Source of the DNA: Pseudomonas reidholzensis
GTDB taxonomy: Bacteria; Pseudomonadota; Gammaproteobacteria; Pseudomonadales; Pseudomonadaceae
Reading direction: 5' to 3'
DNA length: 64,000 bases
Assembly: GCF_900536025.1 (NCBI RefSeq)
Contig: NZ_UNOZ01000004.1
Span: forward strand, 1-64,000
In this document: positions 31,305 through 40,051 of the stretch, piece by piece
Layout of the letters: every line of letters begins with the position of its first letter
Position numbering within the stretch: position 1 is the first letter of the stretch
Program-made: the position numbers and the translations under genes
The notes under the pieces: model-generated
What the model saw: the letters and a program-made list of their open reading frames with translations, nothing else
The model's database searches: none
Told to the model about the DNA's origin: nothing

Positions 31305-31335
31305 GGGCATCTCGACTGAGATGCCCTTTTTCTTT
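31305..31335 (+). terminator. tRNA operon terminator
   Basis: GGGCATCTC-GACT-GAGATGCCC followed by TTTTTCTTTT, nine bases after tRNA-Lys. Confidence 0.93.
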
Positions 31336-31396
31336 TGTCTCGATTTTATCCCGCCTACCTTGCTAGCCTTCGGAGATGTCTGAAGGGAGCTTTGTC

Positions 31397-31933
31397 ATGT
31401 CTTTGAAAACCAGCGTCTTCATCGCCACCAGCCTGGATGGCTTCATTGCCCGCGAAGACGGCAGCCTTGACTGGCTGATGGGCGCCACCAGTTCCACTGA
31501 CGATCATGGCTATGCGGCGTTCATGGCCAGCGTCGATACGTTGGTGATGGGGCGTGGCACGTTCGACAAGGTGCTGACGTTTGGTGAGTGGCCTTATCCA
31601 CAGAAGCGCGTGGTGGTGCTCAGCGGCTCGCTGACGGCGTTACCGGCGGGGCTGGGGGAGGGCGTCGAGCTGCATGCGGGGCCGATATCAGCGTTGCTCG
31701 AGCATCTGGCGGCGACGGGCGCAAAAAGCCTGTACCTGGATGGCGGCAAGTTGATTCAGGGGTTCTTGCGTGAGGGCAGGGTGGATGAGTTGACCATCAC
31801 CCATATTCCGGTGCTGCTGGGGGGCGGGATTCCGCTGTTTGGCGAGCTGGCGCGGGATGTGCTGTTGCAGCACCTGCGTACGACGACGTTCGAGAGTGGC
31901 TTTGTGCAGAGCAGCTATCGCGTGGTCAGGTAG
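31397..31933 (+). CDS. Dihydrofolate reductase-fold protein (RibD C-terminal family)
   Basis: This 178-residue protein has the DHFR/RibD reductase fold: TSVFIATSLDGFIAREDGSLDWL at the N-terminus and LYLDGGKLIQGFLREGRVDELTITHIPVLLGGG near the C-terminus. Family members use NADPH on pterin-like or pyrimidine substrates, but most are uncharacterised. ATG 31397 follows GGGAGC and is preferred over 31376. A REP pair follows. Confidence 0.85.
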   Translation: MSLKTSVFIATSLDGFIAREDGSLDWLMGATSSTDDHGYAAFMASVDTLVMGRGTFDKVLTFGEWPYPQKRVVVLSGSLTALPAGLGEGVELHAGPISALLEHLAATGAKSLYLDGGKLIQGFLREGRVDELTITHIPVLLGGGIPLFGELARDVLLQHLRTTTFESGFVQSSYRVVR

Positions 31934-31953
31934 ATCCTGGGGCTGCTGCGCAG

Positions 31954-32043
31954 CCCTTCGCGGGCAAGCCCGCTCCTACAGGGTGGTCGCTGGCCTTGAG
32001 CCTTGCGCTGGACCTGTAGGAGCGGGCTTGCCCGCGAAGGGGC
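31954..32043. repeat. Inverted pair of REP elements, third variant
   Basis: Facing copies with core CGCGGGCAAGCCCGCTCCTACA lie at 31954-31983 and 32012-32043, between the convergent reductase and ndh genes. Confidence 0.88.
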
Positions 32044-32072
32044 GCATAGCGCCCCCAGCAATCTTCAGCCGA

Positions 32073-33368
32073 TCAGTGCAACTTCAGACGCGGCTCGGTC
32101 CCGCGCCCAATCCGGCTACCCAACATCAGCATCAGGGTCCGGAACAGCCCATACAGCGCCATCTGGTGCATCCGGTACAGCGACACATAAAACATCCGCG
32201 CCAGCCACCCTTCGAGCATCACGCTACCGGTCAGGTTACCCATCAGGTTACCCACCGCCGAGAACCGCGACAGCGACACCAGCGAGCCGTAATCCTTATA
32301 CGCGTAAGTCGGCAACTCCTTGTTGTCCAACCGCGCCTGGAAGCTCTTCACCAGCATCGAAGCCTGCTGGTGCGCCGCCTGCGCACGCGGTGGCACATTG
32401 CGGTCGCTGCCCGGCTGCGGGCACGCCGCACAGTCACCAAAGGCGAAGATATCGTCGTCCAGCGTCGTCTGCAGGGTAGGCCGCACGACCAACTGGTTGA
32501 TCCGGTTGGTCTCCAGCCCATCGATGTCCTTGAGGAAGGCCGGCGCACGAATCCCCGCCGCCCACACCTTGAGGCTGGCCTGGATGACATCGCCACCGGC
32601 CGTCTTCAAGCCGTCTTCAGTCACTTCACTGACCGAGGCATTGGTCATCACGGTGATGCCGAGCTTTTCCAGGGTCTTGTGCACCGGCACGCTGATCCGC
32701 TCAGGCAGCGCCGGCAGCACGCGCGGGCCGGCCTCGATGATCGTGATGTGCATGTCCTGCGGCTGGATCTTGTCCAGGCCATAGGCCGCCAGCTCATGCG
32801 CCGCGTGGTGCAGCTCGGCCGCCAGTTCGACGCCGGTCGCGCCGGCCCCGACGATGGCCACGCTGATCTTCTCGCTCGCCACGTCGCCGGCGTGCGCACG
32901 CAGGTAGTGGTTGAGCAGTTGCTGGTGGAAGCGCTCGGCCTGCTTGCGGGTATCCAGGAACAGGCAGTGCTGCGCCGCGCCCAGGGTGCCGAAGTCGTTG
33001 GTGTTGCTGCCCACCGCGATCACCAGGCTGTCATAGCCCAGGGTGCGCGCAGGCAGCAGCTCGCGGCCGTCTTCGTCGAGGGTCGCCGCCAGCTGGATCT
33101 GCTTGCTCTCACGGTCCAGGCCACTCATGCGGCCGAGCTGGAAGTTGAAGTGGTTCCACTTGGCCTGGGCCACATAGTTGAGCTCGTCTTCCGACGAGTT
33201 CAACGAGCCGGCGGCCACTTCGTGCAGCAGCGGCTTCCAGATGTGCGTCAGGTTGGCGTCGACCAGGGTGATCTCGGCCTTTTTCCGTTTGCCCAGGCTT
33301 TTACCCAGGCGGGTCGCCAGTTCCAGGCCGCCGGCGCCGCCGCCGACAATCACGATGCGATGTGTCAT
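32073..33368 (-). CDS. ndh: Type II NADH dehydrogenase
   Basis: This 431-residue non-proton-pumping NADH:quinone oxidoreductase has two dinucleotide folds: IVIVGGGAGGLELATRLG (residues 5-22, FAD) and SVAIVGAGATGVELAAEL (NADH). The C-terminal amphipathic region (WLARMFYVSLYRMHQMALYGLFR) anchors it to the inner membrane. A 57-residue membrane gene (DUF3094) lies upstream on the same strand, about 80 bases away. Confidence 0.94.
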   Translation of the reverse strand: MTHRIVIVGGGAGGLELATRLGKSLGKRKKAEITLVDANLTHIWKPLLHEVAAGSLNSSEDELNYVAQAKWNHFNFQLGRMSGLDRESKQIQLAATLDEDGRELLPARTLGYDSLVIAVGSNTNDFGTLGAAQHCLFLDTRKQAERFHQQLLNHYLRAHAGDVASEKISVAIVGAGATGVELAAELHHAAHELAAYGLDKIQPQDMHITIIEAGPRVLPALPERISVPVHKTLEKLGITVMTNASVSEVTEDGLKTAGGDVIQASLKVWAAGIRAPAFLKDIDGLETNRINQLVVRPTLQTTLDDDIFAFGDCAACPQPGSDRNVPPRAQAAHQQASMLVKSFQARLDNKELPTYAYKDYGSLVSLSRFSAVGNLMGNLTGSVMLEGWLARMFYVSLYRMHQMALYGLFRTLMLMLGSRIGRGTEPRLKLH

Positions 33369-33449
33369 GGAGAACTCTCATAAGGTTAAACGAATGCTTG
33401 CCCCTGAGGGGCGGCGCCGAAGCAGGGCGGAGGGCGAGCGCAAGGCAGC

Positions 33450-33623
33450 TCATAGCACCAGTCCACTCAGCAAACGGCTCAACAGGCCCAGACCGATGGT
33501 CACGGCCACCACCACACCGAGGAGCAGCAAGGGCCGGAACGGCTTGCGCTCAACTTGGTGCTGAGGGGCTTTGAGATACTCATCGACGCGACGCTGATCT
33601 TCTGGATTCAGGCGGCTGGTCAT
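33450..33623 (-). CDS. Small membrane protein, DUF3094 family
   Basis: This 57-residue protein begins MTSRLNPEDQRRVDEYLKAP, followed by a basic stretch and one hydrophobic segment (PLLLLGVVVAVTIGLGLLSR). It stands just upstream of ndh on the same strand, an association seen in Pseudomonas, so it may be co-transcribed. Function unknown. Confidence 0.8.
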   Translation of the reverse strand: MTSRLNPEDQRRVDEYLKAPQHQVERKPFRPLLLLGVVVAVTIGLGLLSRLLSGLVL

Positions 33624-33756
33624 GGTGGGCCTCGTCAGGTAGACGCTTGTGACTGCGCAAAGGCTACAGGGTTCGCGCAGGGTCTCGATAACGAATGATA
33701 ATGCTTTCTATCTCTGCCGCCGAGTGTACGCCATTGCAAAGACTCTCGGCACTGGC

Positions 33757-34386
33757 TCAAAGACTGATCCCCACATCGAAGACGATGCTGCGCCCCAGGT
33801 TACCGCGTAGAAAATCCGGCGCGTCGGGGTGGGCGAACAACACCCGGGCAAAGGTCGGCCCCACCAGCGACAGCGAGCGCCAGCCCTGGCGCAGGTATTC
33901 GGTGGGCGGCGGAAAGTGGCTGTTGAGGTCGAGCACTTCGCGCTTGAGGCTGGCGAAGGCAATGATGTCCAGCTCGTTCAGCTCCAGGCCGCGCTCACGG
34001 TAGTTGTGGGCCTTCTTGCGCAGGGTCGGCGCCAGGCGCACCAGCAGCTCCTGGGCGCTGATCCGCCGCGGCCGCGCCTCGCGGCGCACCAGCTGGCTGA
34101 GGGAAAAGGCACTGCGCCGGCGCTGCAGCTCTTCGCGCCACTCATCGTTGAGGCGGCGGCCTTCATCGAGCACGAAAAACACCTCGAACGCCGCATCGCG
34201 AAACAGCACGTCGGGCGGCTCTTGCCCGGCGGGGGTAAAGTCTTCGTTGCGGTAGGGAATGTTCAGCCCTTGCAGCAGGCGTTGGCAGACCCAACGCTCA
34301 CGCTCCCATTTGCGGGCATTGGACAGGAACGCGTTGGCTTGTTCGGCCTGGATGGTAAGCAGGCGCAGGTAGTCGGAGTCATCCAT
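33757..34386 (-). CDS. DUF1780 family protein, nuclease-like fold suspected
   Basis: This 209-residue soluble protein begins MDDSDYLRLLTIQAEQANAF. It matches the gammaproteobacterial DUF1780 family as I recall it; members have been suggested to have an endonuclease-like fold. The region PPDVLFRDAAFEVFFVLDEGR (D and E spaced before a hydrophobic strand) would fit a PD-(D/E)XK core, but I cannot confirm this. Divergent from the CbiM-like permease gene. Confidence 0.7.
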   Translation of the reverse strand: MDDSDYLRLLTIQAEQANAFLSNARKWERERWVCQRLLQGLNIPYRNEDFTPAGQEPPDVLFRDAAFEVFFVLDEGRRLNDEWREELQRRRSAFSLSQLVRREARPRRISAQELLVRLAPTLRKKAHNYRERGLELNELDIIAFASLKREVLDLNSHFPPPTEYLRQGWRSLSLVGPTFARVLFAHPDAPDFLRGNLGRSIVFDVGISL

Positions 34387-34486
34387 GGAGACAAGCTTAG
34401 CCGCTAATCTGTGACGGTAAGGTGTTGTTTGCCGGTGGGAATCGGGACGTGGATGAGAAACCGTCTGCTACGGGAGAGAGGTCCAG

Positions 34487-35167
34487 GTGATCAGTGCACA
34501 TGTGCTGTCCGACACCAGCCTGATGCTCGGTTGGTTAGGCTTGATACCGGTATTGATCTGGGCTGCGGTGCACACCCGCTGGGTCGAGCTGTTTACCGAT
34601 CGGCGTCGCCAGCACCTGCTGTTCGGCACCGTGTTCGCGCTGTTTGCCCTGTGGCTGGTGCGGCGCGACTTCGACACCGGCGTGTCCTACCACTTCATCG
34701 GCATGACGGCCGTGACCTTGCTGCTGGATTGGCCGCTGGCAGTGCTCGGTGGCTTCATCGCCCAGATCGGCTTGTTGCTGCTGGGGCGTCAGGACCTCGC
34801 GGCGCTCGGGGTCAACGGCTTGCTGTTCATTGGCCTGCCGGTACTGGTGACCGAGGTGTGCGCGATCCTGGTCGAGCGCGGGCAGCCGCGAAACCTGTTC
34901 GTGTACATCTTCTGTTCAGGATTTTTTGCCGCGGCGTTGTCAGCGTTGCTGTGCCTGACGGCGGCGTTGAGCCTGTTGTGGCTGGACGGTCGGTTTGCCA
35001 TGCCGGAGTGGCTGACCGACTTTGTCGGCTACCTATGGCTGATCATCTTCCCCGAGGCGTTCATCAACGGCATGGTGGTCAGCGCGTTGGTGGTGTTCTG
35101 CCCCGAGTGGCTCGAAACCTTCAACCGCACGCGCTACCTGCAAGCCCCCTGGAAAGATGACCCCTAA
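34487..35167 (+). CDS. CbiM-like energy-coupling factor permease subunit
   Basis: This 226-residue integral membrane protein has six or seven hydrophobic segments and starts with GTG (MISAHVLSDTSLMLGWL). The N-terminal His-3/His-5-type motif (M-x-S-x-H) and the C-terminal FPEAFINGMVVSALV resemble the CbiM/CbiQ-linked substrate subunits for cobalt or nickel, where the N-terminal histidine coordinates metal. No ATPase or CbiQ-like gene is adjacent. Metal transport is an inference. Confidence 0.72.
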   Translation: MISAHVLSDTSLMLGWLGLIPVLIWAAVHTRWVELFTDRRRQHLLFGTVFALFALWLVRRDFDTGVSYHFIGMTAVTLLLDWPLAVLGGFIAQIGLLLLGRQDLAALGVNGLLFIGLPVLVTEVCAILVERGQPRNLFVYIFCSGFFAAALSALLCLTAALSLLWLDGRFAMPEWLTDFVGYLWLIIFPEAFINGMVVSALVVFCPEWLETFNRTRYLQAPWKDDP

Positions 35168-35185
35168 CGCCAGCATGCGACACCG

Positions 35186-35228
35186 CTGTAGGAGCTGGCT
35201 TGCCTGCGATGGGCTGCAAAGCAGCCCC
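35186..35228. repeat. Single REP element
   Basis: TGTAGGAGCTGGCTTGCC unit followed by the small hairpin GGGCTGC-AAA-GCAGCCC, between the permease gene and yacG. Confidence 0.75.
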
Positions 35229-35257
35229 AAAATAGCATTGCCCCTAAAGATCCAGAA

Positions 35258-35458
35258 TCAATGCCTAGGCTCAAGATCCCCAGAATAAAGCTCATCCTCC
35301 GACTCAGGCGCCCCCGCAATCTTATGCTCCTCAGCCGCCCAGGCCCCCAGATCGATCAACTTGCACCGATCCGAGCAAAACGGCCGATTCGGACTCTTCT
35401 CAGTCCATTCCACAGGTGCGCCACAGGTCGGGCAGTCAACGGACAACGGCTGGCTCAT
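35258..35458 (-). CDS. yacG: DNA gyrase inhibitor YacG
   Basis: This 66-residue zinc protein has C9/C12 and C28/C32 (CPTCGAPV ... [13 protein letters not shown]). In E. coli it binds GyrB and blocks DNA binding. Its start overlaps coaE by four bases, giving the usual pilC-pilD-coaE-yacG order. Confidence 0.93.
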   Translation of the reverse strand: MSQPLSVDCPTCGAPVEWTEKSPNRPFCSDRCKLIDLGAWAAEEHKIAGAPESEDELYSGDLEPRH

Positions 35459-36078
35459 GGCTGGCCTCCTCGTAAAGTCAGGTAATAGTGGTGCAGGCGG
35501 TCAATCTGCTCATGCAACCACGTCAGGTCGCGATCATTGACCACCACATCGTCGGCATGGCGCAAACGCTCTTCCCGCGGCAACTGCGCCGCCAGAATCG
35601 CCTGCACCTGCTCAGGGCTGGTGTTGTCCCGCAGCAACGTGCGCTGTACCTGCAACGCTTGCGGAGCATCGATCACCAGCACCCGCTGGGTCTTCTTGTG
35701 TTGCCCCGACTCGATCAGCAACGGCGAGACATACACCGCATAGGGCGACTCCGCCTTGGCCAGATAACTAAAGATCTCCTGCCCAATCAGCGGGTGCAGC
35801 AGCTGTTCAACCCAACGCCGCTGAGCCGGGTCGGCAAAGATCAACTGCCGCAGCGCCGCGCGATCCAGCTGGCCATCCTCAAGCAGCACCCCAGCGCCAA
35901 AGCGCTCGACGAGGCTGGCCAACGCCGGACGCCCCGGCTCGACCACCCAGCGCGCCGCCTGATCAGCATCGACCAGGTGCACGCCGAGTTCGACAAAACG
36001 CTCGGCCGCCGCGCTCTTGCCGCTGCCGATGCCGCCCGTCAGGCCCAGTATCCAGGGAGTAAATGCCGCAGTGGTCAT
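35455..36078 (-). CDS. coaE: Dephospho-CoA kinase
   Basis: This 207-residue P-loop kinase catalyses the last step of coenzyme A synthesis. Walker A is [16 protein letters not shown] (about residues 13-28), with the lid region [12 protein letters not shown] following. It overlaps yacG and abuts pilD by a single base. Confidence 0.95.
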   Translation of the reverse strand: MTTAAFTPWILGLTGGIGSGKSAAAERFVELGVHLVDADQAARWVVEPGRPALASLVERFGAGVLLEDGQLDRAALRQLIFADPAQRRWVEQLLHPLIGQEIFSYLAKAESPYAVYVSPLLIESGQHKKTQRVLVIDAPQALQVQRTLLRDNTSPEQVQAILAAQLPREERLRHADDVVVNDRDLTWLHEQIDRLHHYYLTLRGGQP

Positions 36079-36944
36079 CAGAATCCAAGCAGTTGCAGGT
36101 AGGAGGCGTACATTTCATCACCCCAGAGCACAGCAATCCACCCCGCAATCGCCAGATACGGACCAAATGGCATGGCCGTGCCCATCGAAGCCTTGCGCAG
36201 GCGCAGCAAACACAGGCCAATCACCGCCCCAACCACCGATGACAGCAGCAAGGTCAACGGCAATACCTGCCAGCCACCCCACGCACCGATCAACGCCAGC
36301 AGCTTGAAGTCGCCATAGCCCATGCCCTCCTTGCCGGTGACCAGCTTGAACACCCAGTACACCGTCCACAGGCTCAGGTAGCCGATCACCGCACCCCACA
36401 GCGCCTCGTTCAACGGCACGTACACGCCGAACGCATTGACCATCAGGCCGACCCACACCATCGGCAGCACCAGCACATCCGGCAACAACTGATGCTCGCT
36501 GTCGATCAGGCTCAAGGCCAGCAGGCACCAGGTCAGCAGCAGCGCACACAGCGCCTGCACCCCCGGCCCGAAGTGCCACGCCACCACCAGTGAAAGCCCC
36601 GCACAGGCCAGCTCGACCAGTGGATAACGCGGGCTGATCGCCGCCTTGCACGCCGAGCAACGCCCGCGCAGCCATACATAGCTCAGCAGCGGAATATTCT
36701 CCCACGCCCGAATGCCGTGGCCGCAGTGCGGGCAGTGCGAGGCCGGCAGCGACAGGTCGAAGCGCGCATGCTCGGCAACCGGCAGCTCGAGCACCTCTTG
36801 CGCCTCCCGCTGCCATTGGCGCTCGAGCATGATCGGCAGGCGGTGCACCAGCACATTGAGAAAGCTGCCGACCAGCAGCCCCAGCAGTGTGGCCAGGGCC
36901 AGGAAGTACGCCGGCTGCGCGGCTAAAAAAGTCCAGACATTCAT
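36078..36944 (-). CDS. pilD: Prepilin peptidase / N-methyltransferase PilD
   Basis: This 288-residue inner-membrane enzyme cleaves and N-methylates the prepilins PilA, PilV, PilW, PilX, PilE and the FimT-like protein encoded here. It has the four-cysteine cytoplasmic zinc site C71/C74/C96/C99 and the two catalytic aspartates in [11 protein letters not shown] and GMGYGDFK (GxGD protease motif). About eight membrane segments. Confidence 0.96.
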   Translation of the reverse strand: MNVWTFLAAQPAYFLALATLLGLLVGSFLNVLVHRLPIMLERQWQREAQEVLELPVAEHARFDLSLPASHCPHCGHGIRAWENIPLLSYVWLRGRCSACKAAISPRYPLVELACAGLSLVVAWHFGPGVQALCALLLTWCLLALSLIDSEHQLLPDVLVLPMVWVGLMVNAFGVYVPLNEALWGAVIGYLSLWTVYWVFKLVTGKEGMGYGDFKLLALIGAWGGWQVLPLTLLLSSVVGAVIGLCLLRLRKASMGTAMPFGPYLAIAGWIAVLWGDEMYASYLQLLGF

Positions 36945-36946
36945 GT

Positions 36947-38155
36947 TCAGATCAAGCTACCCAACTGGAAGATTGGCAGGTACATGGCGATCACCAGGCC
37001 ACCCACCAGGATGCCGAGGATCAGCACGATGGCCGGCTCGAGCAGGCTGGTCAACTGGTCCAGCGCCTGGCTGACCTGTTCTTCGTAATGCGTGGCCGCT
37101 TTCGCCAGCATCTGATCGAGCGTGCCACTCGACTCACCGATCGCCGTGAGCTGCACCAGCAACGGCGGAAACAACGGATCGCGCGCCATCCCCTGATGCA
37201 AACCCTGCCCATTGGCCATGCCCTGGCGCAGTTGCACGATGGCCTGCTCATGCACACAGCCGCCACTCACCGACGCCACCGTGCCCAGCGCATCGAGCAG
37301 CGGCACCCCCGCGCTGTACGCCGTCCCCAGGCTGCGCGCAAACCGCGCCAATGCCGCATGCGACAGCAACCGCCCCAGCACCGGCAAGCGCAGCACCTGC
37401 CGAGATATCCACAGGCGCGCGGGCGCATGCCGCTGGTAAAGCTGGCGCACCCCTACTGTGGATAACATCATCAACATAAAAAGCCCCGGCGCATACCGCC
37501 CCAGCCCTGTGGATAAATCCAGCACCCATTGCGTGAACGCCGGCAGCGCCGTATCGAAGCTGGCGAACAGCCCCTGAAAGCGCGGCACCACCTCCAGCAG
37601 CAACAGCGCCGACACCCCCAACCCCGTCAGCAACAGCAGCAGCGGATAGACCATCGCCTTGCGCACCCGCCGCTGCAGCGCCTGACGCTGCTCGAGCACG
37701 TCCGCCAGCTGTTCCAGCTGCGCATCCAGCGTGCCCGACTGTTCACCCACCCGCACCAGGTTGCAGTACAGCCGATCGAACCACCCCGGCTGGCGCTGCA
37801 GCGCATCCGCCAGCCCCATGCCCGCCGCCACATCCTGTTGCAATCGCGTCAGCAACCGCCCCAGGCTCTCATCGCCGCCACTGCGCCCCATCACCTCGAA
37901 CGCCTGCAGTAGCGGCACCCCGGCCTTCAGCAAGGTCGCCAGTTGCCGACTGAACCCCGCCGGGTCGGCCTTCTCGCGTCGCCTGGGCAACTGCCACGGC
38001 AGCCCACCCACCGGCCGCAAGCGGGCAATGTGGATACCTTGGCGCAGCAGCCCCGCGCGCACCAACGCCGGGCTGCGCCCCTCGCAGCGGCCGCTGATGC
38101 GGCTGCCGCTGGCGTCGGTGCCTTGCCAGGCATACAGGCGGGTAGTGGAGGTCAT
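36947..38155 (-). CDS. pilC: Type IV pilus inner-membrane platform protein PilC
   Basis: This 402-residue GspF-family protein has two repeated cytoplasmic domains and three membrane segments (near 172-195, 222-240 and 375-398). It starts at MTSTTRLYAWQGTDASG, with AAGGAG seven bases upstream; the frame open to 38236 is leader. PilC anchors the PilB/PilT motors. No pilB ATPase gene lies beside it, unlike in P. aeruginosa where pilB separates pilA and pilC. Divergent from pilA. Confidence 0.93.
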   Translation of the reverse strand: MTSTTRLYAWQGTDASGSRISGRCEGRSPALVRAGLLRQGIHIARLRPVGGLPWQLPRRREKADPAGFSRQLATLLKAGVPLLQAFEVMGRSGGDESLGRLLTRLQQDVAAGMGLADALQRQPGWFDRLYCNLVRVGEQSGTLDAQLEQLADVLEQRQALQRRVRKAMVYPLLLLLTGLGVSALLLLEVVPRFQGLFASFDTALPAFTQWVLDLSTGLGRYAPGLFMLMMLSTVGVRQLYQRHAPARLWISRQVLRLPVLGRLLSHAALARFARSLGTAYSAGVPLLDALGTVASVSGGCVHEQAIVQLRQGMANGQGLHQGMARDPLFPPLLVQLTAIGESSGTLDQMLAKAATHYEEQVSQALDQLTSLLEPAIVLILGILVGGLVIAMYLPIFQLGSLI

Positions 38156-38372
38156 GAGTAGCTCCTTGCAGTGGCGGAGACAAGCTTGGAAACAGCTTGC
38201 CGTGCCCATCCGAGGGCGGGTGGCTCTGATGGTCACTAGAGTAGTTCAGCGAACATGACGTCCAGCCGGCCAGGGGTGACAAAAGGTGTCTGTTGAGGCC
38301 TACTGCGCGCCTGCCGGCCGGGCCACCGAGAGTGGGTCCCGTGCTGCACCGTATCAACAAGGAAAAGCGTTC

Positions 38373-38789
38373 ATGAAAGGGCAAAAAGGCATCACCCTGA
38401 TCGAATTGATGATCGTCGTCGCGATCATAGGCATCCTGGCGACCATCGCCGTGCCGATGTACACCGACCACCAGTCACGCACCAAGGCCGCCGCAGCGTT
38501 GCTGGAGATTTCAGCGCTGAAGACACCGATGGATTTGCGCTTGAATGAAGGGAAGGATGTGGCTGACGTGACGGCGCTCGGTGGCCAGGCCGCTACGGCG
38601 CACTGCGCGATCACCGCGAGCGGCACTGCGGCGACTGGCGCTGCGAGTATCGTCTGCACCCTGGTTGCGGCTCCGGCCAATGTGGTGGGCAAGACCCTGA
38701 CGCTGACCCGCTCGCCCACGGGCTGGGCCTGCGCCACGACGGTCGAAGAGGATCTGGCGCCGAGCGGCTGCAAATCCGCGGCGTTGTAG
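38373..38789 (+). CDS. pilA: Type IV pilin, major subunit-like
   Basis: This 138-residue prepilin has a six-residue leader MKGQKG followed by [22 protein letters not shown], the canonical PilD substrate with Glu at +5. Several cysteines follow, including [16 protein letters not shown], which would form the C-terminal disulfide loop. AAGGA precedes the ATG. Located next to pilC-pilD and to tRNA-Thr, the classical pilin allele locus. Confidence 0.9.
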   Translation: MKGQKGITLIELMIVVAIIGILATIAVPMYTDHQSRTKAAAALLEISALKTPMDLRLNEGKDVADVTALGGQAATAHCAITASGTAATGAASIVCTLVAAPANVVGKTLTLTRSPTGWACATTVEEDLAPSGCKSAAL

Positions 38790-38844
38790 CCCTCTGCACT
38801 CCCGCCACTACAGGCTAAGCGCAAATCTCCAAAGCAACGCGCCT

Positions 38845-38888
38845 CCTGTAGGAGCGGGCTTGCCCGCGAAGGGCTGCAAAGCAGCCCC
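38845..38888. repeat. Single REP element
   Basis: TGTAGGAGCGGGCTTGCCCGCGAAGG unit ending in the hairpin GGGCTGC-AAA-GCAGCCC, between pilA and tRNA-Thr. Confidence 0.8.
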
Positions 38889-39016
38889 AAGCCTCAACAC
38901 AATCCCCGAGCAAGGCACTGAAACCGACCCACACTTGCCCCTCCACCAATCCCCGCGAACTCGATACGAAACAGGCGTTTGCGTAACCGCCACGGCAATG
39001 GTACGTTGCGCAACAC

Positions 39017-39092
39017 GCCGGTGTAGCTCAGTCGGTAGAGCAGCGCACTCGTAACGCGAAGGTCGCAGGTTCGATTCCTGTCTCCGGCACCA
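39017..39092 (+). tRNA. tRNA-Thr (CGT), island integration target
   Basis: This is a 76-base cloverleaf with CCA. Anticodon CGT is at 39050-39052 in the loop CTCGTAA. Two positions depart from Watson-Crick pairing: a U-U at acceptor position 6:67 and an A-C at 31:39. The T-arm and 3' end recur at 51637-51658, showing that a mobile element integrated here. Confidence 0.93.
39070..39092. other. attL: tRNA-Thr 3' end
   Basis: TTCGATTCCTGTCTCCG followed by GCACCA. The 17-base core is identical to that at 51637. This is the left boundary of the 12.5-kb island and also the functional 3' end of the tRNA. Confidence 0.85.
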
Positions 39093-39136
39093 TCAAAGCG
39101 TTTCCAGAAGTCCCATGACCCTCTAGAAACGCCCCG

Positions 39137-39163
39137 CAAAGCCCGCCTATCGCGGGCTTTGTT
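39137..39163 (+). terminator. Terminator behind tRNA-Thr
   Basis: CAAAGCCCGC-CTATC-GCGGGCTTTG hairpin with a short T tract. Close relatives are found at 51691-51715 and 58416-58440. Confidence 0.8.
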
Positions 39164-39268
39164 GCATCTGAAGTCCGCGCTTTGCCTCGGCGCCCCGGCC
39201 TCAACAACCGGGTTTGAGGCAACAGGACGCGGATGTCACGTGTCTTCGTCGAAGAAAAGGAGTTCACC

Positions 39269-39514
39269 ATGTCCAAATCACACCACTGGAATGACTGGTC
39301 CGACGGACTGACGCTAGTCCTCCAGGTCATCGTCTATGTTCCTCTGCTGTACATCATCCTGATGCCGTGGCTTTGCCTTGCCCTCGTCAAGTTTGGGAAA
39401 GTCCCCTTCCTCCCGGGTTTTTTCCAAGCGATGGCTTCGACAGGCTGGTTGGTTGCCTCTGGGCTTGCGGTGCTGGCGGTGCTGTTTGTCGTGATTCGTG
39501 GCTTTCTCCGCTGA
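39269..39514 (+). CDS. Small two-helix membrane protein, unknown
   Basis: This 81-residue protein (MSKSHHWNDWSDGL...) has two hydrophobic segments around LVLQVIVYVPLLYIILMPWL and GWLVASGLAVLAVLFVVI. AAGGAG sits six bases before the ATG at 39269, better than the in-frame ATG at 39233. No family recognised. It is the first gene inside the island. Confidence 0.6.
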   Translation: MSKSHHWNDWSDGLTLVLQVIVYVPLLYIILMPWLCLALVKFGKVPFLPGFFQAMASTGWLVASGLAVLAVLFVVIRGFLR

Positions 39515-40051
39515 AAAGCGCGATGGCGTAGCTCAGCGCTACGACTGTGATCAGATCGGCATAGAAGCCATTTTCGAGCCCTGTGCAGATCTGGCCAGCT
39601 TAAGGCGCCCCGTCGTACACCCACTTCTGCGACGTCCGCATTCGACTTATGCCGCCCTCACTTTCCACTTAAGGTTGCCCGTCTTTGGTTGGGCGCGGTG
39701 ACCTCGCCGTCAGCACACACAAAATCGGCTATCCAGCGGTAACAGGACCATGGCAGCGCTTCGAGGAGATCAGCACGTGAAACTGCCAAGCCCGAGCAAG
39801 GTATTGGATACGCAGCGCAGCGGGGTTCGCCTTTCGGTGCCGCAGGGCCAGGACCGCGAGCTGGTTAAGCAGATCGTCGAAGCGCGGGATACCTTACCCT
39901 GCTGGTTTATTCTCTCTTAAAACTTTATGTTGTGAGCAGCCTCTAGTACGCCTCACGCGACCATCCCCTTCTTCGTCTCAAGTCAGCCGATGAGTCGTCT
40001 CGTGTTCAGTGTCGTAGCCTCTACTTGTTGATGATGCCAAGGAATGACCTC
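39515..40051. other. Island region with little coding content
   Basis: Apart from one short reading frame (39750-39920) I see no gene. It ends in the upstream region of the split-ATPase operon. No clear promoter stands out. Confidence 0.4.
39750..39920 (+). pseudogene. 56-codon reading frame, probable gene remnant
   Basis: Begins MAALRGDQHVKLPSPSKVLD and continues with GVRLSVPQGQDRELVKQIVEARD, a composition and GC content like a real protein, then stops after LPCWFILS. It resembles the edge of a larger gene interrupted by the adjoining lower-GC DNA. I do not recognise the family; it might also be an intact small gene. Confidence 0.35.

Noticed and set aside
38180..38200. Sigma-54-like TTGGAAACAGCTTGCC upstream of pilA
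   Set aside because: GG and GC are one base too close for the -24/-12 pattern and the site lies in the pilC leader, about 185 bases from pilA.
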